A DNA stretch of 39,053 nucleotides from Actinomycetota bacterium. Its GTDB lineage: Bacteria; Actinomycetota; Acidimicrobiia; Acidimicrobiales; AC-14. The first letter of the stretch is position 1. Each line of letters starts with the position of its first letter. The notes under the pieces were generated by a model. The model was given only the letters and a program-made list of their open reading frames with translations, made no database searches and had not been told where the DNA came from. The position numbers were made by a program, and so were the translations under genes. The stretch is from the NCBI GenBank assembly GCA_005888325.1, contig VAWU01000070.1, positions 1-39,053 of the forward strand, read 5' to 3'. Below, piece after piece: positions 28,801 to 36,597 of the stretch.

Positions 28801-30488
28801 ACACGGACTCGACGAACACGGACGCAACGAACACGGCCTCGACGCCGCGTGCCTTCAACCTCGCCGACCTGTTCGAGGTGGTCGCAGACGCCTGCCCCGA
28901 ACGGCTCGCGATGGTGGCCGGCGACGTCCGGCTCACTTACGACGAGCTCGACCGCCGGGCCAACCGCGTGGCCCACCACCTGCTCGACCGCGGCGTCGGG
29001 CCCGGCGACCACGTCGGGATCTACGCGTGGAACCGGGCCGAGTGGGTCGAGACCATGCTCGGCGCGTACAAGGCCCGCGCCGTGCCCATCAACGTGAACT
29101 ACCGCTACGTCGAGGACGAGCTGCGCTACATCTTCGACAACGCGGACCTGGCGGCGCTCGTGTTCGAGCGCTCGTTCGCACCGAAGGTCGCCGCCGTGCT
29201 GCCCGATCTGCCTCGCCTGCGCCACCTCGTCGTGGTCGACGACGAGAGCGGCAGCCACACCGACAGCCGCGCGACGACGACCCCCGGGGCCGTGCCCTAC
29301 GAGGACGCGCTCGCGGGTGCGTCCCCGGAGCGTGGCTTCGGACCGCGCTCCCCCGACGACCTCTACATCCTCTACACCGGCGGCACGACCGGGATGCCCA
29401 AGGGCGTGATGTGGCGGAGCGAGGACATCTTCTTCGGGGCGATGGGTGGCGGGAACTTCGCGGGCCCACCCGCGGAGCGGCCAGACGACCTCGCGCGCGG
29501 CGCCGCGAACGAACCGGTCGTGGCCTGTGTGACCGCCCCCCTGATGCACGGCGGCGGCCAATGGGTAACGTTCATCACCCTCACCACCGCGGGCACGGTC
29601 GTGCTCTACACCGGCCGCGGCTATGACGCGGACGAGATCTGGCGCATCGTCGAACGGGAACGGGCCAACTCGTTGATGGTGGTCGGCGACGCCATGGCCC
29701 GGCCGCTCGCCGAGGCCCTCGGCGGGCACGACGGCCGCTTCGACCTCACCGCGCTCGCGGTGATCGGCTCGGGCGGGGCCATCCTGTCGAAGGCGGTCAA
29801 GGAGGAGTTGCGAGCGGCGCTGCCGGACGTGATGGTGATCGACAGCTTCGGCGCGTCGGAGACGGGCGCCAACGGCTCGGTGATGGACGTCGGCGCGCCC
29901 GCCGCGGGGCCCCGCTTCACGATGGGCGAGCACACGACGGTGCTCGGCGACGAGCTCCGCCCGGTGACGCCCGGCTCGGGGGAGGTCGGACGGCTGGCCA
30001 AGCGAGGGCACATCCCGCTCGGCTACTACAAGGACGAGGGCAAGACCGCGGCCACGTTCCTGCGCGACGCCGACGGCGTGCGATGGGTGGTGCCGGGCGA
30101 CTTCGCGACCATCGAGGCCGACGGCGCCATCACCCTGCTCGGCCGCGGATCCGTGTCGATCAACACGGGTGGCGAGAAGGTGTTCCCCGAAGAGGTCGAG
30201 GCGGCGCTCAAGGCGCACCCCGACGTGTTCGACGCGGTCGTGGTCGGCGTGCCCGACGAGCGCTTCGCCGAGCGGGTCGTGGCGCTCGTGGCCCCACGCC
30301 CGGGCGCGAAGCCGACCGTCGAGTCACTGCGCGACCACTGTCGCAACTCCATCGCGAGCTACAAGGCGCCTCGTCAGGTGCACCTGGTGGACGAGATCGT
30401 GCGCACACCCGCGGGCAAGCCCGACTACCGGTGGGCGCGGGCGCGCGCGATCGACGCGGGCGACTACTCGGCGGTGAAGGGCCCGTAG
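28797..30488 (+). CDS. fadD19: FadD19-like acyl-CoA ligase, copy 2
   Basis: A 563-residue AMP-forming ligase closely related to the copy at 21135 (for example NYRYVEDELRYIFDNADLAAL, LYILYTGGTTGMPKGVMWRSEDIFF, VVGDAMARPLAEAL, GASETGANG, GRGSVSINTGGEKVFPEEVEAALKAHPDVFDAVVVGVPDER, and Lys in TPAGKPDYRWARAR). It carries an extra N-terminal tail, NTDSTNTDATNTAST, encoded by three 15-base repeats. The GTG start overlaps the oxidoreductase stop (GTGA). Its last 25 bases overlap the convergent DUF1707 gene. Two FadD19 types suggest different side-chain lengths or branching patterns. A start downstream of the repeat cannot be excluded, but no ATG exists before the conserved FNLADLFE. Confidence 0.9.
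   Translation: MNTDSTNTDATNTASTPRAFNLADLFEVVADACPERLAMVAGDVRLTYDELDRRANRVAHHLLDRGVGPGDHVGIYAWNRAEWVETMLGAYKARAVPINVNYRYVEDELRYIFDNADLAALVFERSFAPKVAAVLPDLPRLRHLVVVDDESGSHTDSRATTTPGAVPYEDALAGASPERGFGPRSPDDLYILYTGGTTGMPKGVMWRSEDIFFGAMGGGNFAGPPAERPDDLARGAANEPVVACVTAPLMHGGGQWVTFITLTTAGTVVLYTGRGYDADEIWRIVERERANSLMVVGDAMARPLAEALGGHDGRFDLTALAVIGSGGAILSKAVKEELRAALPDVMVIDSFGASETGANGSVMDVGAPAAGPRFTMGEHTTVLGDELRPVTPGSGEVGRLAKRGHIPLGYYKDEGKTAATFLRDADGVRWVVPGDFATIEADGAITLLGRGSVSINTGGEKVFPEEVEAALKAHPDVFDAVVVGVPDERFAERVVALVAPRPGAKPTVESLRDHCRNSIASYKAPRQVHLVDEIVRTPAGKPDYRWARARAIDAGDYSAVKGP
28800..28844 (+). repeat. Three 15-base tandem repeats at the start of fadD19 copy 2
   Basis: Units at 28,800-28,814, 28,815-28,829 and 28,830-28,844 begin AACACGG and encode NTDST, NTDAT and NTAST. 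They are in frame, so changes in copy number would only change the length of the N-terminal tail. Confidence 0.8.
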
Positions 30489-30883
30489 ACCAGGAGGCCG
30501 TGGAGCGCGACGGGAAGCCCCCAGGCCACGACCACCCAGACCGGCCAGAAGTAGCCGCGTCCGCCCATCAGCCACACGATGACGAGGAAGAGGTCGACCA
30601 ACAGGTAGGTCGCGGCGTGCAGGGCGAAGTCGCGCTGCGCCTTCGTGCGGAGCCGGCGCACGGGCGGCGACGGCGGGGGCAGGGCCGGGAGCTCACGCAG
30701 CACCCGGTCGAGGTCCGCCTGCGTGCGGGACGCGAGCGCCTCGCTCGTCCGCTCCGAGAACTCGTCGACCGTCAATCGGCCCTGGGAGCAGTGCTCCTGC
30801 AGGACGTTCACGACGCGGTGCCGGTCGGCGTCGGACACGCGCAACGCCGGATGGGAGCGCCCCTCCTCGAGCTCGCCGGGCAT
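30464..30883 (-). CDS. DUF1707 protein with two membrane helices
   Basis: A 139-residue protein. The N-terminal half has the DUF1707 pattern, LRVSDADRHRVVNVLQEHCSQGRLTVDEFSERTSEALASRTQADLDRVLRELP. A proline-rich linker and a 2TM module follow (HAATYLLVDLFLVIVWLMGG and FWPVWVVVAWGLPVALHGLLVYG). DUF1707 is common in actinobacteria, often as a membrane-linked regulator-like domain without known activity. ATG at 30883 fits. It overlaps the 3' end of fadD19 copy 2 on the other strand by 25 bases and has no obvious tie to sterol breakdown. Confidence 0.87.
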   Translation of the reverse strand: MPGELEEGRSHPALRVSDADRHRVVNVLQEHCSQGRLTVDEFSERTSEALASRTQADLDRVLRELPALPPPSPPVRRLRTKAQRDFALHAATYLLVDLFLVIVWLMGGRGYFWPVWVVVAWGLPVALHGLLVYGPFTAE

Positions 30884-30923
30884 GGCTGCCAGTCTTCCCC
30901 AACCGCCGCCGCGACAGAAAGCG

Positions 30924-32096
30924 CTACCGGTGGAGGCGCTCCAACCTCGTTCCCTGGCAGCTCGGCGGTGCGCTGACGGGGTTGCAGCGCGCCGTGCCTC
31001 CGCCCGGCAGAGCGACGAAGTAACCGGTGCCGAACGCCGGGTTGGGCACCGGGTAGTCGGTGCTCACGAACTGGGCCCCGCTGGCCAGTGCCGCGTCGCG
31101 CATCGTGGTGTCGCCGGTCCGGGCCTGGACCGTGTCGGCGTCGGCACGCGTGCGGATGATGTAGCCGCGGGCGGCGAGGTCGCGGATGAGCGCGCCGTCG
31201 CTCAAGGGATCGTTCAGCTTCACGAACCCGGCCTCCGGCGCGCCCGGTCGCGAGCTGGTGAACAGCACCCGCCCGCGCAACGACGGGTGGCCGGCCAGAT
31301 AGAGGTCCTTCTCCCGGCCTTCGTTGTCCATCGTGAACAGCACCTTGCCGCGCGCTTCCGCCAGTCGGGGCCACCCGCGCGTGAGGACGGCCTGCTCGAG
31401 CGTGTCGTTGCGGCCGCGCACGTCGTCGGGCGTGATCAGCTCCCGCTCGGAGAACACCGAGCGGATCTCTTTGTCCACCTCGTCGACATCGGCCGCTTCG
31501 AACGGGCGGGGGACGACGAAGCCGAAGCCGGGGTCGGGGATGGCGTCGGACTTGAGCTCGACGAGGATCATCAGCGGCAGGTGGGACGGGTTCTCGTCGG
31601 ACCACCGCTTGATCGTGCGCAGGCAGATGCGGAAGGTGAGGCAGGTGCTGCGGAAGTCGATGTCCTGCACGTGGAGCACCTTGAGCCCGGGGCGCCGGAG
31701 CACCCCGTTGGGGTCGTTGGGCGGGAGGTCGGGCGGTAACCCCGACTGGGCGACGATCCGCGGCCCCGCCGGGTCGGCGTAGAGGCCACCGAAGGGGTCG
31801 GTGAACACGTCGAGCTCGAACTGGCGGATGCCCTGACCGGCGAGCTGCTGATCGAGGGGGAGCTGCCCGTAGTCCAGGCTGTCGGCCAGCGCAGGGCTGA
31901 AGTTCCGGAGCAGCGAGAAGAGGCTCGGCCCGCCGTGCACGTGGTAGCTGTTGTGCGTCCCCAGCACCTGGATCTGGTTGAGGCGCACCTGCCCGGGACG
32001 GTGGTGCTCGGGGCCCTGCCGCTCGCCGCTCGCCCGGGCCGGCGCAGCCGTCCACAGGAGCAGTGTGCCGACAACGAGTGCGAGCGCTCGCCTCAC
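30924..32096 (-). CDS. Secreted PI-PLC-like phosphodiesterase
   Basis: A 390-residue exported protein. The start is GTG at 32096 with a run of G just upstream (GGGGGGG) as ribosome-binding site. A classical signal peptide, MRRALALVVGTLLLWTAAPARA, follows with likely cleavage after ARA. The mature part has the phosphatidylinositol phospholipase C fold: LNQIQVLGTHNSYHVHGG with the catalytic His, a second region GIRQFELDVFTDPFGG (Glu, Asp), HVQDIDFRSTCLTF, LMILVELKSD, and RTRADADTV near the end. It best fits the calcium-dependent PI-PLC-C1 family. It would cleave phosphodiester headgroups outside the cell. The annotated start is far downstream of the longest open frame, whose extra 22 residues lack a signal function. 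No link to sterol genes is visible. Confidence 0.85.
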   Translation of the reverse strand: MRRALALVVGTLLLWTAAPARASGERQGPEHHRPGQVRLNQIQVLGTHNSYHVHGGPSLFSLLRNFSPALADSLDYGQLPLDQQLAGQGIRQFELDVFTDPFGGLYADPAGPRIVAQSGLPPDLPPNDPNGVLRRPGLKVLHVQDIDFRSTCLTFRICLRTIKRWSDENPSHLPLMILVELKSDAIPDPGFGFVVPRPFEAADVDEVDKEIRSVFSERELITPDDVRGRNDTLEQAVLTRGWPRLAEARGKVLFTMDNEGREKDLYLAGHPSLRGRVLFTSSRPGAPEAGFVKLNDPLSDGALIRDLAARGYIIRTRADADTVQARTGDTTMRDAALASGAQFVSTDYPVPNPAFGTGYFVALPGGGTARCNPVSAPPSCQGTRLERLHR

Positions 32097-32122
32097 GGTC
32101 CCCCCCGGTTCAGATGGTCTCG

Positions 32123-32144
32123 GCTCGACGGCGCGCCGTCGAGC
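32123..32144. promoter_or_regulatory. Perfect 22-base palindrome in the divergent promoter region
   Basis: Half-site GCTCGACGGCG is followed directly by its exact inverse complement CGCCGTCGAGC, with no spacer. It lies 27 bases upstream of the PI-PLC-like gene start and about 150 bases upstream of the sugar operon. It may be a regulator site, or a strong hairpin in a leader transcript. The rest of 32,097-32,293 holds no gene I can support; a purine-rich run with GGGGGAAGGGGG (about 32,274-32,285) serves as ribosome-binding site for the epimerase gene. Confidence 0.5.
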
Positions 32145-32293
32145 ACACGCAGTCAATGACACGGTAGCCGAGGGTCTCCTGCGACCGGCCGCCGTCGGGA
32201 TCGTGGGCGATCGGACCCTTATAGGCCGTCTGCACTATTTCCCGCTTCGTGGGCAGTCCGCTACTTTCCGAGAGGGGGAAGGGGGTGTCTGCG

Positions 32294-33337
32294 ATGAAAG
32301 TGCTCGTAACCGGTCACGACGGCTATTTGGGGCGAATCGTGGGCCCCACGCTGCGCGACGGCGGGCACGAGGTGATGGGCCTCGACGCCGGGCTGTTCGC
32401 GGGGTGCACCCTGGGCCCCGACGCCCACGACGTGCCCGGGCTGCAGCTCGACCTGCGCGACGTCCGGCCCGACGACCTGGCCGGATTCGATGCGGTCGTG
32501 CACCTGGCGGCCGTCTCCAACGACCCTCTCGGCGACCTGAACCCGGCGTGCACCCTGGCGATCAACCATCGGGCCTCGGTGCGACTGGCCCAGCTGGCCC
32601 GGGCCGCCGGCGTCGAGCGCTTCCTGTTCGCCTCGTCGTGCAGCCTCTACGGCGCCGCCGACCCGACCACCGCCGTCACCGAGTCGGCACCGCTCAGCCC
32701 GGTGACCGCCTACGGCACGTCGAAGTTCCTCGTCGAGCGCGACGTCGCCGCGCTCGCGGACGACGGCTTCAGTCCCACGTTCCTCCGCAACGCCACCGTC
32801 TACGGGTTCTCTCCCCGGCTACGCGTCGACCTGGTCGTCAACAACCTCGTCGGCTTCGCCCAGCTCACGGGCGAGGTGCTGATCATGAGCGACGGAACCC
32901 CATGGCGACCGCTCGTCCACGTGCAGGACGTGGCGCGCACCTTCCTGGCCGTGCTGGAAGCGCGGCGCGACGTCGTGCACAACCAGGCGTTCAACGTCGG
33001 GAGCGACATCGCCAACCACCAGATCCGCGACGTCGCCGAGATCGTCGCCGGCGTCGTGCCCGGCAGTCGGGTCGCGTACGCGCCCGAGGGCAGCGCCGAC
33101 AGTCGCTGCTATCGCGTCGACTTCACCAAGCTGCACGCCGCCCTTCCCGACCTCGCCTTCGAATGGGACGTGCAGATGGGGGCAGAGGAGCTGCTGCGCG
33201 CCTACCGGAGCTACGGGCTGACGCTCGAGGAGTTCATCGGGCCGCGCTTCATACGGCTGCTCCACATCCGCGAGCTGATGCAGGCCGGGCTGCTCGACGA
33301 CGACCTGCGTCGGCGGGTTCCCGCGGTGGGACGCTGA
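32294..33337 (+). CDS. NAD-dependent nucleotide-sugar epimerase/reductase (extended SDR)
   Basis: A 347-residue extended SDR. The nucleotide-binding loop is [20 protein letters not shown], an H-L-A segment is [10 protein letters not shown], catalytic residues are in [10 protein letters not shown] and YGTSKFLVE (Tyr-x3-Lys), and the family segment [24 protein letters not shown] is typical of nucleotide-sugar epimerases. The 4,6-dehydratase TDE motif is absent (SCSLYG instead), so epimerisation or ketoreduction is more likely than dehydration. ATG at 32294 follows a strong ribosome-binding site; GTG at 32285 would add three residues. It is the first gene of an operon for a modified sugar; the next gene starts one base after its stop. 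Confidence 0.87.
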   Translation: MKVLVTGHDGYLGRIVGPTLRDGGHEVMGLDAGLFAGCTLGPDAHDVPGLQLDLRDVRPDDLAGFDAVVHLAAVSNDPLGDLNPACTLAINHRASVRLAQLARAAGVERFLFASSCSLYGAADPTTAVTESAPLSPVTAYGTSKFLVERDVAALADDGFSPTFLRNATVYGFSPRLRVDLVVNNLVGFAQLTGEVLIMSDGTPWRPLVHVQDVARTFLAVLEARRDVVHNQAFNVGSDIANHQIRDVAEIVAGVVPGSRVAYAPEGSADSRCYRVDFTKLHAALPDLAFEWDVQMGAEELLRAYRSYGLTLEEFIGPRFIRLLHIRELMQAGLLDDDLRRRVPAVGR

Positions 33338-33338
33338 C

Positions 33339-34568
33339 GTGGCCTCCTGCCGCTTCTGCCACGCCGATCTGCACCACACCTTCGTCGACCTGGGGATGTC
33401 ACCGCTGTGCGAGACGTTCCTCGACGCGCGCGACCTGAACCAGATGGAGCCCTTCTACCCGCTCCACGTCTACGTCTGCGAGCAGTGCCTGCTCGTGCAG
33501 CTGGAGGAGTACGTCTCCCCGGCCGACATCTTCACCGACTACCCGTACTTCTCGTCGTATTCCGACAGTTGGGTCCGCCACGCGAGCAGGTACGCGGACG
33601 CGATCAGCGAGCGCCTGTCCCTGCACCCGGGGAGCCTGGTCGTCGAGCTCGGCAGCAACGACGGTTACCTGCTCCAGCACTTCGTGGCGAAGAGCATCCC
33701 GGTGCTCGGCATCGAGCCGGCGCAGAACGTGGCCGAGGTGGCCAACGCCCGCGGGGTGCGCACGCGCACCGTGTTCTTCGGGCCCGAGGTGGCGGAGCAG
33801 GTACGCGGCGAGGGTCGGGCGGCCGACCTGGTCGTCGGGAACAACGTGCTCGCGCAGGTGCCCGACCTCAACGGTTTCGTGGCGGGCATCGAGACGCTGC
33901 TGGCGGACGACGGCGTGGTGACGATCGAGTTCCCCCACCTCCTGCGCCTCGTCGCCGAGAACCAGTTCGACACCATCTACCACGAGCACTTCAGCTACTT
34001 CTCGTTCCTGGTGGCCGAGCGCATCTTCGCCGCGCACGGTCTCCGGCTCTTCGACGTGGAGGAGCTTCCGAGCCACGGCGGGTCGTTGCGGATCTACGGG
34101 TGCCATGCCGCCTCCGGGTCGCATCCGACGACCGCGGCGGTGGAGGAGATGCGCAGCAAGGAGCGGGCCGCGGGCGTCGAGCGACTCGAGTACTACGACG
34201 CGTTCAAGCACCAGGTGGAGGAGACCAAGCGGAAGCTGCTCGACCTGTTGATCGACGTGCGCGCCTCGGGCAAGACGGTGGTGGGGTACGGCGCGCCGGG
34301 CAAGGGCAACACGCTCCTCAACTACTGCGGCATCCGCGGCGACTTCCTCGACTTCACGGTCGACCGCAACCCGCACAAGCAGGGCCGGTTCCTGCCCGGC
34401 ACCCACGTCCGCATCGGCGCGCCGCACGACGTCGACGCGGCTCGTCCGGACTTCGTGCTCATCCTGCCGTGGAACCTGAAGGACGAGATCATCGAGCAGC
34501 TCGCGCACGTGCGCGACTGGGGCGGCAAGTTCATCGTTCCCATCCCCGAGGCGAAGGTCTACGACTGA
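33339..34568 (+). CDS. SAM-dependent sugar C-methyltransferase (TylC3/NovU-like)
   Basis: A 409-residue three-part enzyme. The N-terminal zinc-binding domain has Cys4, Cys7, Cys46 and Cys49 (CRFC; CEQC) as in the TylC3 family. The middle SAM-binding domain shows VVELGSNDGYLLQHF (about residues 96-110), FPHLLRLVAENQFDTIYHEHFSYFS and GGSLRIYG. The C-terminal domain has KTVVGYGAPGKGNTLLNYCGI and PDFVLILPWNLKDEI, typical of the methyltransferase_14 region. Known members methylate C3 (or C5) of NDP-4-keto-6-deoxy sugars. GTG at 33339 lies one base after the upstream stop. With the cytidylyltransferase next door, a CDP-linked branched sugar is suggested, although no 4,6-dehydratase is in the window. 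Confidence 0.9.
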   Translation: MASCRFCHADLHHTFVDLGMSPLCETFLDARDLNQMEPFYPLHVYVCEQCLLVQLEEYVSPADIFTDYPYFSSYSDSWVRHASRYADAISERLSLHPGSLVVELGSNDGYLLQHFVAKSIPVLGIEPAQNVAEVANARGVRTRTVFFGPEVAEQVRGEGRAADLVVGNNVLAQVPDLNGFVAGIETLLADDGVVTIEFPHLLRLVAENQFDTIYHEHFSYFSFLVAERIFAAHGLRLFDVEELPSHGGSLRIYGCHAASGSHPTTAAVEEMRSKERAAGVERLEYYDAFKHQVEETKRKLLDLLIDVRASGKTVVGYGAPGKGNTLLNYCGIRGDFLDFTVDRNPHKQGRFLPGTHVRIGAPHDVDAARPDFVLILPWNLKDEIIEQLAHVRDWGGKFIVPIPEAKVYD

Positions 34569-35349
34569 TGAAGGTTGTTCTGTTCTGCGGCGGGCTCGGC
34601 ACGCGGTTGCGGGAGTACTCCGACACCGTGCCCAAGCCCATGGTCGAGATCGGCTACCGCCCCATCCTCTGGCACGTCATGAAGTACTACGCGCACTTCG
34701 GCCACACCGAGTTCATCCTCGCGCTCGGCTACAAGGCCGACCACGTCAAGAACTACTTCATCAACTACAACGAGGCCCTCTCGAACGACTTCGTCCTGAC
34801 CCGCGGCGGGACCGAGCTGCGCCTGCTGAACCGCGACATCGACGACTGGAGCATCACCTTTGTCGACACCGGCCTCTCCGCCAGCATCGGCCAACGCCTC
34901 CGCGCCGTGCAGCCGTACCTCGGGGGCGACGACGAGTTTCTCGCCAACTACAGCGACGGCCTCACCGACCTCCATCTCCCGACGTACCTCGAGTACTTCC
35001 GCTCGATGGACCGCGCCGCCAGCTTCCTCTCGGTGCGCTCCACGCACTCCTACCACGTCGTGACGGCCTCGCCCGGCGGGCTGGTGACGGCCGTGCAGCC
35101 CATCTGCGAGTCCGACGTGTGGATCAACGCCGGCTTCTTCGCGTTCAAGCAGGAGGTCTTCGACGCCATCGGTCCGGGAGAGGACCTCGTCTACGAGCCG
35201 TTCGAGCGGCTCATGCGTCGTACAGATACAAGGGCTTCTGGACGGCCATGGACAGCTTCAAGGACAAGCAGCTGCTCGACGACATGTACGAGTCCGGCCA
35301 CGCGCCCTGGGAGGTCTGGAAGCCGGGGTGGCAGGCGCGGGCCGGCTAG
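34568..35349 (+). pseudogene. rfbF: Glucose-1-phosphate cytidylyltransferase (RfbF-like), frameshifted
   Basis: The first 650 bases encode an intact nucleotidyltransferase domain: MKVVLFCGGLGTRLREYSD, PKPMVEIGYRPILWHVMKYYA, EFILALGYKADHVKNYF, NYSDGLTDLHLP, INAGFFAFKQEVFDAIGPGE. After YEPFERLM (about 35,215) the expected sequence continues in another frame: SYRYKGFWTAMDSFKDKQLLDDMYESGHAPWEVW, ending at 35349. Compared with relatives, about 16 bases seem lost at the join (net shift of one base). The original frame then stays open and runs into the deacetylase gene, giving an artificial fusion. RfbF makes CDP-glucose from CTP and glucose-1-phosphate. Either the gene is broken or the assembly has an error here; good preservation of both parts favours a recent event or error. 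The ATG overlaps the upstream stop by one base. Confidence 0.8.
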
Positions 35350-35377
35350 CCCGTCAACTGCCGTGCCGTTCGATCCG

Positions 35378-36076
35378 ATGCAACCTGCGATGCCCTCGAC
35401 CGCGATGCCCTCGACTGCGATGTTCAGCCTCGACTTCGACGGCCTGGCGGCCCGCACGCCCACGGTGTTGCTCCTGGGCGCCCACTGTGACGACATCGAG
35501 ATCGGGTGTGGCGCCACCGTGCTCCGGCTCCTCGAGGCGAACCCGCAGCTCGAGGTGACGTGGGTGGTGCTCAGCTCCGACGCCGGTCGAGAGACGGAGG
35601 CGAAGGAGAGCGCCGATGCCTTCCTCGCGTCGGCGGCGCGCCGCGACGTCCGCGTCGAGACCTTCCGCGAGCGCTACTTCCCCTTCGTGGGGGCGGAGAT
35701 CAAGGAGTACTTCGACGATCTCGGGCGCGAGCTCGACCCGGGCATCGTCTTCACCCACCGGGCCGCGGACATGCACCAGGACCATCGCCTCCTCTGCGAG
35801 CTGGCCCGCCACACCTTCCGCAACAGCCTCCTGCTCGAGTACGAGATCCCGAAGTTCGAGGGCGACCTGGGTCAGCCCAACTTCTTCGTCCACGTCGATG
35901 CGCGCCTGTGCGAGCAGAAGATCGGCTACCTCACCAAGTTCTTCCCCAGCCAGCACGACAAGCACTGGTTCACAGAGGACACCTTCTGGTCGCTCTTGCG
36001 GATCCGCGGGATCGAGTCGAAGGCGCCGTCGGGTCACGCCGAGGCCTTCCACTGCCGCAAGCTGGTCGCAGGATGA
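35378..36076 (+). CDS. PIG-L (LmbE-like) N-deacetylase family protein
   Basis: About 232 residues of the PIG-L/LmbE zinc deacetylase family, which remove acyl groups from amino sugars or related amides. The motif GAHCDDIEIGCGAT corresponds to the canonical AHPDDxExGxGG metal site (Pro replaced by Cys), and the distal His is in MHQDHRLLCELARHTF. The start is ambiguous: ATG codons at 35378, 35390, 35405 and 35420 are all in frame, generated by a 15-base repeat, and a GTG at 35363 is also possible. The conserved part starts around VLLLGAHCDD. The stop overlaps the RmlC-like gene start (ATGA). Presence with an M28-like peptidase-type protein suggests amide chemistry on an amino sugar. Confidence 0.85.
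   Translation: MQPAMPSTAMPSTAMFSLDFDGLAARTPTVLLLGAHCDDIEIGCGATVLRLLEANPQLEVTWVVLSSDAGRETEAKESADAFLASAARRDVRVETFRERYFPFVGAEIKEYFDDLGRELDPGIVFTHRAADMHQDHRLLCELARHTFRNSLLLEYEIPKFEGDLGQPNFFVHVDARLCEQKIGYLTKFFPSQHDKHWFTEDTFWSLLRIRGIESKAPSGHAEAFHCRKLVAG
35390..35419 (+). repeat. 15-base direct repeat carrying alternative start codons
   Basis: Units 35,390-35,404 and 35,405-35,419 read ATGCCCTCGAC[C/T]GCG, one base different, and are followed by a further ATG. Each unit adds the residues MPSTA to the N-terminus of the deacetylase. Confidence 0.75.
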
Positions 36077-36597
36077 TCTTCGAGCCCCTCACCGTCACCA
36101 AGGCGTTCCTGGTGAAGCCGGCCCCGCTCGAGGACGATCGCGGCTTCTTCGCGCGCACGTGGTGCGCGCGTGAGTTCGCCGAGCACGGCCTCGAGCCGTC
36201 GCTCTCCCAGTGCAGCATCTCGTACAACAAGGGCCGCGGCACGCTGCGCGGGCTCCACTACCAGGCGCAGCCCCACGCGGAGGCCAAGGTCGTGCGCTGC
36301 ACACGAGGTGCGATCTTCGACGTCATCGTCGACCTGCGGCCCGCATCGCCGACCTACCTCGACCACTGCACCGCCACCCTCACCGCGGACAACCGTGACG
36401 CGGTCTACGTCCCGCGGGGCTGTGCCCATGGGTTCTTGACGTTGCAGGACGAGAGCGAGGTGCTCTACCAGATGTCGACCGACCACGCGCCCGGCGCCGC
36501 CAGCGGCGTGCGCTGGGACGACCCCGCGTTCGGCATCGCATGGCCCGCGGCACCCGACATCATCTCCGACCGCGACCGCACCTGGCCGCTCCTGTGA
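36073..36597 (+). CDS. RmlC-like NDP-4-keto-6-deoxysugar epimerase
   Basis: A 174-residue cupin of the dTDP-4-dehydrorhamnose 3,5-epimerase family, which inverts C3 and/or C5 of NDP-4-keto-6-deoxy sugars. Signature: DDRGFFARTWCAREFAEHGL, GTLRGLHYQAQPHAEAKVVRCTRG with catalytic His62, FDVIVDLRPASPTYLDH, VPRGCAHGFLTLQDESEVLYQMS, and RWDDPAFGIAWPA. Where standard RmlC has a Tyr-Tyr-x-Pro segment containing the catalytic acid, this protein has Asp138-His139-Ala-Pro, so it may only epimerise one carbon or act on a different ring. The start ATG overlaps the upstream stop (ATGA) and its stop overlaps the next start (GTGA). It belongs to the sugar operon. Confidence 0.87.
   Translation: MIFEPLTVTKAFLVKPAPLEDDRGFFARTWCAREFAEHGLEPSLSQCSISYNKGRGTLRGLHYQAQPHAEAKVVRCTRGAIFDVIVDLRPASPTYLDHCTATLTADNRDAVYVPRGCAHGFLTLQDESEVLYQMSTDHAPGAASGVRWDDPAFGIAWPAAPDIISDRDRTWPLL

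Noticed and set aside
32294-33337. Calling the first sugar gene a CDP-glucose 4,6-dehydratase
   Set aside because: The dehydratase TDE motif is missing; the residues at that place (SCSLYG) fit an epimerase or reductase.
33407-36076. An 889-codon plus-strand frame spanning the methyltransferase, rfbF and PIG-L genes
   Set aside because: Only its parts from 34,568 on encode recognisable protein; the first part is a shadow of the methyltransferase, and the continuity into the deacetylase results from the rfbF frameshift.
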